Of a stretch of 39,326 nucleotides of DNA, positions 32,263-39,326 are shown piece by piece; the first letter of the stretch is position 1, and every line of letters begins with the position of its first letter. Source of the DNA: JANXQG01 sp037147235 (GTDB taxonomy: Bacteria > Planctomycetota > Planctomycetia > Pirellulales > Thermoguttaceae); contig JBAWVO010000025.1 in assembly GCA_037147235.1 (NCBI GenBank), positions 1 through 39,326 on the forward strand, written 5' to 3'. The notes under the pieces were generated by a model, which saw only the letters and a list, made by a program, of their open reading frames with translations, searched no databases and was not told where the DNA came from. Made by a program: the position numbers and the translations under genes.

Positions 32263-32346
32263 GTAGGGTGGGGAGAGTGAAACGAGCCCCACCAAAAGCG
32301 GACCGCAACAGAATTGGTGGGGCTCGCTGCGCTCTCCCCACCCTAC
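32263..32346. repeat. Complete R3 inverted repeat between convergent genes
   Basis: 31-nt arms 32263-32293 and 32316-32346 pair at 28 positions (GTAGGGTGGGGAGAG...CTCTCCCCACCCTAC), beginning 4 bp after the peptidase stop and ending 52 bp before the proS stop. It could act as a two-way transcription end, although it lacks T tracts. Confidence 0.9.
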
Positions 32347-32398
32347 AATTATTCGCGTTCCGCACCTGGGGAACCGGAAGAGCCATTAAATCTAAATG

Positions 32399-34150
32399 TC
32401 ACCGGTCGCGGAAGCGCTGGTTCTCTTTCCGCTCGTCGATCACCAACTCGGCGATCGTCTGGGATGCACTGGCCACGTCGATCAATTCCGCCTCCTTGCT
32501 CCATCGCCACTTCATTTCCAGCTTGCCATCCTTCAGGCCGCGCTCGCCAATGACTACGCGGAGCGGAATGCCGATCAGGTCAGCATCCTTGAACTTCACG
32601 CCGGCGCGAACGTCGCGATCGTCCAGCAGCACCTCAATACCGGCGGCGGTCAACTCGTTGTACAACTGCTCGGTGGCCTCCTTCGTGGCTGGATCAGTCA
32701 CCTTGACCGGCGAAAGCAGAACCTCATAGGGGGCCAGGGTCATCGGCCATAGGATGCCGTTGGCGTCGTGGCAGGTCTCGATCAAGGCCGCGACGATGCG
32801 GTTGATGCCGATGCCATAACAGCCCATGATGATCGACTTGAGCTGCTCGGTCTGATCGAGGAATCGGGCGGAAAGCGCATCGGAATACTTCGTACCCAAC
32901 TTGAAGACATGGCCGATCTCGATGGCGTGCCGCACGGCCAGCTTGCTGCTGCACTTTGGGCAGGGATCGCCATCAACGGCGTTGCGCAGATCGGCAAATT
33001 GGGTGACTTGGAAATCGCGGCCGTGGTTGACGCCCGTGAGGTGCGTTTCGGCACGATTCGCCCCCGCGATGCCGTTGACGATCTTTTCGATCTCGCGGTC
33101 GGCATAGATAGGAATCGGCTGCTTCAATCCCACCGGGCCGGCAAAACCGACCGGGGCACCGGTCACCTGCTCCACCAGGGCGGGGTCGGCCAACTCGACC
33201 TTGGCGGCACCGGCCTCGCGGCGGACCTTGCCTTGGTTGGCATCGTGATCGCCACGCAGCAAGACGGCAATCGGCTTGCCGTCGGCAACGTAGATCAGGG
33301 TCTTGATCATTTGCTGCTCGGGGCACTTGAGGAACTTGGTCACTTGCTCGATCGTCGCAGCCCCCGGTGTCGGCACCTCTTGCAAGGATTGCTTCGGCAC
33401 TTCGGGTGGCACGAGGTTCCGGCTGCCGATTTCGGCCTTCTCTTGGTTGGCCGCGTAGCCGCAGTCCTTGCAGTGGAGCACGGTGTCTTCGCCGTTATCG
33501 GCCAGGACCATGAACTCATGGCTGGCATCGCCACCAATCGGTCCGCTCTCTGCTTCGACGGCTAGGTAACTTAGCCCGCAACGCTCGAAAATGCGGCAAT
33601 AGGCCGCATACATGGCGTCGTAGCTCTTGTTCAACCCCTCGATCGTGGCGTCGAAACTGTAAGCGTCCTTCATGATGAATTCGCTGGTGCGAAGCGCGCC
33701 AAACCGCGGCCGCTCTTCGTTGCGGAACTTGGTCTGGATCTGATACATCGTGATCGGCATCTGCCGGTAGCTGGAAATCTGATGCGAGACCAGGTCGGTG
33801 ATGGTCTCTTCGTGCGTAGGTCCGAGGGCCATCTGGACCTTGCGGTTCTGCCGCTTGACCTCAAACTTGATCAGCACGTCGCCGAAGGCGTGGATTCGCC
33901 CGCTCTGCTCGAATAACCCGATTGGCGTCAGGGCTGGCATGAGCAGTTCCACCGCCCCGGCGGCGTCCATCCCTTGGCGAACGATCTGCTCGGCCTTCTT
34001 CAAAGCACGGAGGCCCAGCGGCAGGTAGGTATATGCCCCGGCCATGACTTGGTTGATCAGCCCGGCACGGAGCATGAGGATATGGCTGGGGATTTCCGCC
34101 CCTTCGGGCGTTTCTTTCATCGTCGGGATGAGTGAGCGAGACCAGAGCAT
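32399..34150 (-). CDS. proS: Prolyl-tRNA synthetase (bacterial type with editing domain)
   Basis: A 583-residue class II synthetase of the bacterial ProRS form, which charges tRNA-Pro with proline. It begins [20 protein letters not shown] and continues [20 protein letters not shown], the family N-terminus with motif 1. Motif 2 is in [20 protein letters not shown] (about 138-157) and motif 3 in [13 protein letters not shown] (about 443-455). The inserted YbaK-like editing domain (about 230-395) that clears mischarged Ala-tRNA is present, bounded by the zinc-like CKDC and CPKC pairs. A C-terminal anticodon-binding domain (about 475-583, [10 protein letters not shown] onwards) completes the protein. 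The ATG at 34150 fits the family start. Monocistronic, convergent with the peptidase gene. Confidence 0.96.
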   Translation of the reverse strand: MLWSRSLIPTMKETPEGAEIPSHILMLRAGLINQVMAGAYTYLPLGLRALKKAEQIVRQGMDAAGAVELLMPALTPIGLFEQSGRIHAFGDVLIKFEVKRQNRKVQMALGPTHEETITDLVSHQISSYRQMPITMYQIQTKFRNEERPRFGALRTSEFIMKDAYSFDATIEGLNKSYDAMYAAYCRIFERCGLSYLAVEAESGPIGGDASHEFMVLADNGEDTVLHCKDCGYAANQEKAEIGSRNLVPPEVPKQSLQEVPTPGAATIEQVTKFLKCPEQQMIKTLIYVADGKPIAVLLRGDHDANQGKVRREAGAAKVELADPALVEQVTGAPVGFAGPVGLKQPIPIYADREIEKIVNGIAGANRAETHLTGVNHGRDFQVTQFADLRNAVDGDPCPKCSSKLAVRHAIEIGHVFKLGTKYSDALSARFLDQTEQLKSIIMGCYGIGINRIVAALIETCHDANGILWPMTLAPYEVLLSPVKVTDPATKEATEQLYNELTAAGIEVLLDDRDVRAGVKFKDADLIGIPLRVVIGERGLKDGKLEMKWRWSKEAELIDVASASQTIAELVIDERKENQRFRDR

Positions 34151-34566
34151 GGTAGAAATAGGGTAAGGGGCCTGAGTTTAGTGAGCAGCGAGCAACGGCA
34201 GTGGACGGCAACTACTTCGACAAGCGTCAAGGATCGCTTGCGGTTTAGCGATAAATTGTCCCCCGCCGTTTCTCCGAGGGAGTTCGCATTGTAGGGCAGC
34301 CACACCGGTAGTGGCAAGGCCAGGTAGACAATCATTTTCTTATCCGTGGCCAAGCCTCTCATTCAAAAACGCGAAACCGCAAGCGGCTAAGAATGAATTG
34401 TTCTTTTATCTTCCTGCCTCCCTTTATCCGTGTTTTCATCCGTGTTTCATCCGTGGCCAAATCTCCCTCCTGCCTCACCACTACCAAAAACATACAAAGT
34501 CCGTACAATTATAAAATTGCGTGATTCTCTGCCGAATTCGACCATGCCAAAAATGGAAAGAACCCA
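34151..34566. other. Divergent intergenic region
   Basis: Between proS (minus) and the CheB/CheR gene (plus). It contains ATCCGTG-type repeats (34340-34353, 34424-34460) and an AT-rich palindrome CAATTATAAAATTG (34506-34519), whose TATAAA may be part of a promoter for the plus-strand gene although no good -35 is seen. No gene. Confidence 0.55.
34424..34460. repeat. ATCCGTG short tandem repeat
   Basis: Three ATCCGTG units spaced by TTTTC or TTTC, ending ATCCGTGGCCAA. A single TTATCCGTGGCCAA unit is at 34340-34353. Confidence 0.7.
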
Positions 34567-37500
34567 ATGGCCAAGAAACAAAAAACCAGCGCGAAACAAG
34601 AAATCGAGCAAGTTGCACCGCCTACCCCCTCGGTAGACGTTGATCCGGCCGCAGAGGCAAACTCTGACCTCCATCCGGTGAAAGGCTTTCCTGTTGTTGG
34701 CATCGGCGCATCGGCCGGGGGACTGGCGGCCTTTGAGGCGTTCTTCGCCGGGATGCCGGCCGACATTGAGCCGGGGATGGCCTTTGTTCTGGTGCAGCAC
34801 TTGGCCCCGGACCATAAGAGCATCCTCACCGACCTGATCCGTCGCTATACCCGAATGCAGGTCTTCGAGGTCGAGGACGGAATGGTGGTTCAGCCGAACT
34901 GTGCCTACATCATTCCGCCCAACCGCGACATGGCCTTCCTGAACGGCACGCTGCAACTGATGGAACCTTCCGCCCCACGCGGCCAGCGTCTGCCGATCGA
35001 CTTCTTTTTCCGCTCCCTGGCCCAAGATCAGCGCGAGCGCGCTATCTGCATCGTGCTATCAGGCACCGGCAGCGACGGCACTTTGGGCCTGCGGGCGATC
35101 AAGGGCGAAGGCGGGATGGCCATGGCCCAAAACCCCGCCTCCACCGAGTACGACGGGATGCCGCGCAGTGCCCTTGCCACCGGCCTGGTCGATTTCGAGT
35201 TACCGCCGGCCGAGATGGCCGCCCAACTCATGGCCTACGCCGCTCATGCCTTTGGCAAGCCACCCTCTCGATCCGAAACCACCTTACCGCTCAATGCCGC
35301 GAACCTGATGAAGAAGATCTTCGTCATGCTGCGATCCCAGACGGGGCATGACTTTTCTCAGTACAAGCCGAACACCATCAATCGCCGCATCGATCGGCGC
35401 ATGGCCGTCCATCAGATCGCAACGCTGGAAGAATACGTCAAGTATCTGCAAAAGACGCCCTTGGAGGTGGATTCGCTCTTTCGCGACATGTTGATCGGCG
35501 TGACCAACTTCTTCCGCGATCCGGATGCTTTCAAAGCAGTCGAGGAACAGGCGATTCCAAGACTTCTTGCCGGCAAGCCCGCCAGCGCATTGATCCGCGT
35601 CTGGGTGCCTGGCTGTTCTACCGGCGAGGAGGCATATTCCCTGGCCATCCTGATCGCCGAACGCCAGGAGGCGATGAAGCAGGCGATGAAGCAGAGTTTC
35701 AAGGTGCAGATATTTGCCACGGACATTGACAGCCAGTCGATTGCCACGGCCCGAGCCGGCCTTTATCCGGCCAGCATCGCCGCCGACATCTCGCGGGAAC
35801 GGCTGGCGCGTTATTTCTCGGCCGAGTCGGACGGCAGTGCGTACCGCATCCACCGAGGCATCCGCGACATGCTCGTCTTTTCCGAGCAGAACGTGATCAA
35901 AGACCCACCCTTCTCCAAGCTCGACATGATCAGTTGCCGCAACCTCTTGATCTATCTGGGCAGCGAATTGCAGAAGAAGCTCATTCCGCTCTTCCACTAC
36001 GCGCTGAACCCGGGCGGTTCACTCTTCCTCGGCACCTCGGAGACGGTGGGCGAGTTCCTCGATCTGTTTACCGCGACCGACCGCAAGTCGAAGCTCTATC
36101 AGCGTAAAGAAGATTTCCACAGCGCGCAGCAATCCGTCCTCGGCCGCTTTCTCCCACCCATGACGGCGATCGAGGCTGCGATCCCCCGGGCCGACAAGAC
36201 GATTTTCCCCGGAAAACTCCCGCTCCGCGAGCTGACCGAACGGGCGATGCTGCAGCAAGTCATTCCGGCCGGCGCGCTGATCAATGGCAAAGGCGACATC
36301 CTCTACCTGCACGGCCGTACCGGGATGTACCTGGAGCCGACTCAAGGCGAGGTGGGAATCAGCAACATCCTCAAAATGGCTCGCGAAGGGCTGAAGCGCG
36401 AACTGAACACGGCCCTGCACAAGGCCACGCGGACCAAAGAGGTCGTGCGCTATCCGGGCCTAAGCGTCAAAACCAACGGCGATTTCACCACGGTCAACCT
36501 GACCATCAGCCCGGTGGCGGTAGGCTCCGCCGCCACATCCGAGACACTCCTCTACCTGGTCGTCCTGGAGGATGTGCCCGAATCGGCGCAGAAAGCCGCC
36601 CCGCACAGCGAGGAAGGAATCGATCCCAAGGTGGCCGCCGATGCCCGCGTCGTGACACTCCAGCAGGAGTTGCGGTCCAAAGAAGAATACCTTCAGACCG
36701 CCAACGAAGAATTGGAAACCTCCAACGAAGAGCTTAAATCCTCGAACGAGGAGATGCAATCGGTCAACGAAGAATTGCAATCCACCAATGAGGAACTAGA
36801 AACCTCCAAGGAGGAATTGCAGTCGGTCAATGAGGAACTGGCCACGGTCAACGCCGAGCTGCAAACCAAGGTAGGCGACCTATCGCGGGCCAACAACGAC
36901 ATGAACAATCTGCTGGCCGGCACCGGCATCGGAACGATCTTTGTCGGTTACAAACTGCGAATCCTGCGATTCACCCCTCCCGCCGCCAAGATCGTCAACC
37001 TGATCCCAAGCGACGTCGGGCGGCCGATTGCCCACATCGTTTCCAATCTGGTCGGTTACGACCGCCTGATAGCGGACGCAAAGGGCGTGCTCGACACGCT
37101 GATTCCCAAAGATGTGAACGTGCAGACAGTGGACGGCAAGTGGTTTGCGATGCGCATCCTGCCTTACCGCACGATCGAAAACGTGATCGAGGGCGTGGTG
37201 ATGACCTTTACGGACATCACGGAAACGGTGCGCGCGGCGGATCTGCTGCAAAAGGCCAAAGAGCTAACCCGTCTGGCGGTGGTCGTCCGTGATTCGCACG
37301 ATGCCATTACGGTACAGGACTTGGAAGGCCGCATCATCGCCTGGAACTTGGGCGCGGTGCGAATGTATGGCTGGAGTGAGGCCGAGGCGTTGGCGATGAA
37401 CGTCCGCGACCGGATCCCCAAGGAACTGCGAGCGGGAGCATTGGCCACGCTAGCACAGCTTAGCCGGGCTGAAATCCTAGAACCGTATACTACCCAACGG

Positions 37501-37602
37501 CTCACCAAAGAAGGCAAGGTTCTCTCCGTCTCGATGATCTCCACGGCCTTACTGAATGATGCCGGACTGGTGTACGCCATTGCAACCACGGAACGAGCTT
37601 AG
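34567..37602 (+). CDS. CheB-CheR hybrid with PAS domains
   Basis: A 1011-residue cytoplasmic signalling protein. The CheB methylesterase domain (about 42-230) has the triad S49 (GIGASAGG), H78 (LVQHLAPDH) and D170 (GTGSDGTLG) but no receiver domain before it. The CheR methyltransferase domain (about 245-512) has NRRIDRRM, FFRD and the SAM-binding VPGCSTGEEAYSLA (about 347-360). Then come a PAS-like region (about 560-670), a heptad-rich coiled coil of EELxSxNEEL repeats (about 700-770) and two further PAS domains (about 780-890, 900-1010). It lacks a kinase domain. Such hybrids likely adjust methylation of a sensor or receptor; the adjacent PAS histidine kinase, 248 bp downstream, is the obvious partner. 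GGAAAG serves as ribosome binding site. Confidence 0.93.
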   Translation: MAKKQKTSAKQEIEQVAPPTPSVDVDPAAEANSDLHPVKGFPVVGIGASAGGLAAFEAFFAGMPADIEPGMAFVLVQHLAPDHKSILTDLIRRYTRMQVFEVEDGMVVQPNCAYIIPPNRDMAFLNGTLQLMEPSAPRGQRLPIDFFFRSLAQDQRERAICIVLSGTGSDGTLGLRAIKGEGGMAMAQNPASTEYDGMPRSALATGLVDFELPPAEMAAQLMAYAAHAFGKPPSRSETTLPLNAANLMKKIFVMLRSQTGHDFSQYKPNTINRRIDRRMAVHQIATLEEYVKYLQKTPLEVDSLFRDMLIGVTNFFRDPDAFKAVEEQAIPRLLAGKPASALIRVWVPGCSTGEEAYSLAILIAERQEAMKQAMKQSFKVQIFATDIDSQSIATARAGLYPASIAADISRERLARYFSAESDGSAYRIHRGIRDMLVFSEQNVIKDPPFSKLDMISCRNLLIYLGSELQKKLIPLFHYALNPGGSLFLGTSETVGEFLDLFTATDRKSKLYQRKEDFHSAQQSVLGRFLPPMTAIEAAIPRADKTIFPGKLPLRELTERAMLQQVIPAGALINGKGDILYLHGRTGMYLEPTQGEVGISNILKMAREGLKRELNTALHKATRTKEVVRYPGLSVKTNGDFTTVNLTISPVAVGSAATSETLLYLVVLEDVPESAQKAAPHSEEGIDPKVAADARVVTLQQELRSKEEYLQTANEELETSNEELKSSNEEMQSVNEELQSTNEELETSKEELQSVNEELATVNAELQTKVGDLSRANNDMNNLLAGTGIGTIFVGYKLRILRFTPPAAKIVNLIPSDVGRPIAHIVSNLVGYDRLIADAKGVLDTLIPKDVNVQTVDGKWFAMRILPYRTIENVIEGVVMTFTDITETVRAADLLQKAKELTRLAVVVRDSHDAITVQDLEGRIIAWNLGAVRMYGWSEAEALAMNVRDRIPKELRAGALATLAQLSRAEILEPYTTQRLTKEGKVLSVSMISTALLNDAGLVYAIATTERA

Positions 37603-37640
37603 GTAGAAAGACGAAACGCAGGGTGGGAGGTAAGAAATAG

Positions 37641-37810
37641 ACCACGAAACACACGAAACACACGAAAAAGGAAAAGGAAAAGAAAAAGTGGTGACCGTAG
37701 GGTGGGGAGAGTGAAACGAGCCCCACCAAATGGGCAAAGACAGGAAGATGGGGAGAAATGCTCTGAATTCCATTTTCCTGTCTTCTCTCCCTTTTCGTGT
37801 GTTTCGTGGT
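37641..37810. repeat. Nested inverted repeats between the two signalling genes
   Basis: ACCACGAAACACACGAAAC (37641 on) and TTTTCGTGTGTTTCGTGGT (37792-37810) are inverted ends. Between them is a half R3 repeat (37697-37727) and purine-rich simple sequence. It fills most of the 248-bp gap. Confidence 0.8.
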
Positions 37811-37850
37811 TGACCCCTTGCAGGTTGACTGACTCTACGAGGTAAAAATC

Positions 37851-39236
37851 ATGACGAAAACAGATCCCCATTCCGGCCAGGCTACTGCATTACGACAACG
37901 GGCCGAGGAAGAGATCACGGCCAGGGAAGCTGGGGAGAGCGAAGTATTCTCGCTCGAAGAAACCCAACATGCGATCCACGAACTGCGCGTGCATCAGATC
38001 GAACTGGAGATGCAGAACGATGAGCTGCGCAAGGCGCATGCGGAACTGGAGGCCGCAAAGGCACGCTATTTCGACCTCTACGATCTGGCCCCGGTGGGCT
38101 ATTGTACCCTCAGCGAGCAAGGGCTGATCCTGGAGGCCAATCTCACCGCTGCCACCCTGCTGGGCACGACAAGAAACAAGTTGGTCAATCAGCCGTTGTC
38201 CCACTTTATCTTTTCCGAGGACGTGGATGCCTACTACCTGTGTCGCAAACAGATCTTTGCAACGGATGAGCGGCAGACACACGAGTTGCGGATGGTGCGA
38301 GCTAACGATGCCATCTTCTGGGTGCGGTTGGAGGGCACCGCCGCGCGAAACGCCGACGGCAAGCCTGGATGCCGGCTCACGATCAGCGACATCAGCGAAC
38401 ACAAGCGGGCGGAAGACGATGTCAAAGCGGCGCAGGATGCCCTGCTTGTGCAGCAACGCCGCGAACAGCAGCGATTGAAGAAGCTCAATCGAGAACTCAA
38501 CTCTCGCAACCGCGACTTGAATGATTTTGTGCTGGTGGCGACGCACGATCTCCGCGCCCCGCTCGTCAATATCCAGGGGTTCATCGACACCTTGGCTTCC
38601 GACTGCAATCAGGCACGAGCGGCCGTTGCCAATATCCCGAACGCAAAAACCCTCCAAGGCATGCTTCTGCCCTTGTTGGACGGGGATATCTTGGAGTCGG
38701 TTGGGTATATTCGCGACAATTCGCGCAAGATGGATACCTTGCTGACGGGACTGCTGAAAATATCGCGGATCGGCAAGGCGGCCCTGTCGATCCAAAAACT
38801 GGACATGAACCCGATGCTGGCCGAGATCGTCCTCGCGAAGCAGTTTTCGATCGAGCAAGCGGGCGCGACGGTGCAAGTCGAAGACTTGCCTGCCTGCCGT
38901 GGAGACGCAATCCAAATCAACCAGATCTTCTCGAATCTGTTGGATAACGCCCTGAAGTATCTTGATCCCAGCAGGCCCGGCGTGATTCGCGTCTCGGGGG
39001 GAAAGAGGCGAAAGGGAGTGGTCTACTGCGTGGAAGACAATGGGGTCGGGATCGGTCAGGAGAACCACGCGCTGATTTTCAAGGCTTTCCATCGCCTCAG
39101 CCCCTTGGAGGGGATCGGCCAAGGCCTGGGCCTGACGATCGTGCGCCGCATCCTCGATCAGCAGCATGGAAAGATCTGGCTGGAATCAACCCCAGGTCAG
39201 GGGAGCAAGTTTTTTGTTTCGCTCCAGGGCCCGTAG
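37851..39236 (+). CDS. PAS-domain sensor histidine kinase
   Basis: A 461-residue soluble kinase without membrane helices. An N-terminal coiled coil (about 35-70) leads to a PAS domain (about 72-190, RYFDLYDLAPVGYCTLSEQG) and a second coiled coil (about 190-225). The HisKA domain holds H232 (VATHDLRAPLVNIQGF). The ATP-binding domain has the N box NLLDNALKY (about 362-370), the G1 box DNGVGIG (396-402) and the G2 box GQGLGL (423-428). It is expected to autophosphorylate H232 in response to an internal or redox/ligand cue read by PAS and pass the phosphate to an unlinked regulator, since no receiver gene follows in the window. A GAGG ribosome binding site lies nine bases before the ATG. Probably functionally paired with the CheB/CheR/PAS gene upstream. 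Confidence 0.93.
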   Translation: MTKTDPHSGQATALRQRAEEEITAREAGESEVFSLEETQHAIHELRVHQIELEMQNDELRKAHAELEAAKARYFDLYDLAPVGYCTLSEQGLILEANLTAATLLGTTRNKLVNQPLSHFIFSEDVDAYYLCRKQIFATDERQTHELRMVRANDAIFWVRLEGTAARNADGKPGCRLTISDISEHKRAEDDVKAAQDALLVQQRREQQRLKKLNRELNSRNRDLNDFVLVATHDLRAPLVNIQGFIDTLASDCNQARAAVANIPNAKTLQGMLLPLLDGDILESVGYIRDNSRKMDTLLTGLLKISRIGKAALSIQKLDMNPMLAEIVLAKQFSIEQAGATVQVEDLPACRGDAIQINQIFSNLLDNALKYLDPSRPGVIRVSGGKRRKGVVYCVEDNGVGIGQENHALIFKAFHRLSPLEGIGQGLGLTIVRRILDQQHGKIWLESTPGQGSKFFVSLQGP

Positions 39237-39284
39237 GATGGACTTGATCATAACCTTGCCAACTGCCAGCCGTGACGGCAACCC

Positions 39285-39326
39285 GTAGGGTGCGTGAAGC
39301 GAACCAACACCCGGGAAATGGTGCGT
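39285..39326. repeat. R5 repeat cut by the window end
   Basis: GTAGGGTGCGTGAAGCGAAC continuing to the last base matches the reverse complement of 6601-6644 closely. It begins 48 bp after the kinase stop. Confidence 0.75.

Noticed and set aside
37890..39167. Minus-strand frame of 425 codons opposite the histidine kinase
   Set aside because: The kinase boxes on the plus strand are decisive; the reverse frame is a shadow.

Overview
The window looks like chromosomal DNA of a planctomycete, probably a Pirellulales-type lineage. The evidence is a BBP7-type outer-membrane beta-barrel protein, a PEP-CTERM surface protein, a head-to-tail duplicated UvrA, a Tat-exported DUF3863-like protein, PAS/CheB/CheR hybrid signalling, and very many short palindromic repeats between and inside genes. 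No rRNA, tRNA, IS transposase, phage gene or CRISPR array was seen.

Layout. 1-4.6 kb, minus strand: an exported protein of unknown function, a zinc/manganese ABC importer (znuA-znuC-znuB order) and greA just upstream of it. 4.9-6.3 kb, minus: a family-4-like glycosyltransferase and a tiny membrane protein. 6.7-14.5 kb, minus: a giant 2393-residue double UvrA with a novel-looking C-terminal extension, translationally coupled to a CBM9-like protein. 15.1-15.7 kb, plus: a DUF104-like antitoxin and a PemK/MazF-like toxin. 16.2-17.6 kb, plus: BBP7 barrel protein, convergent with a 904-residue PEP-CTERM protein. 21.0-28.0 kb, plus: a tightly packed set of a TgpA-like transglutaminase, a divergent YchF-type GTPase, a GH29 alpha-L-fucosidase and a GH36-like alpha-galactosidase. 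These run into a convergent Tat-exported DUF3863-like protein. 30.0-32.3 kb, plus: a DPP-IV type S9 peptidase, convergent with proS. 34.6-39.2 kb, plus: a CheB-CheR-PAS protein followed by a PAS histidine kinase.

The genes suggest a saprotroph handling fucose- and galactose-containing polysaccharides and peptides, with metal uptake, DNA repair and signalling functions alongside. The carbohydrate genes share secretion signals and short spacing and probably work together outside the cytoplasm or in the periplasm.

The most striking feature is the repeat ecology. At least a dozen families of short (20-110 bp) palindromic or simple repeats occupy nearly every intergenic space. They often abut or supply stop codons, and they sit at both closely spaced convergent gene ends examined. 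They have also entered coding regions in frame: four separate insertions in the double UvrA and two probable ones in the transglutaminase. One repeat lies between znuC and znuB and is flanked by a diverged ~33 bp duplication of the junction. That duplication appears to have preserved the end of one gene and the start signal of the next.
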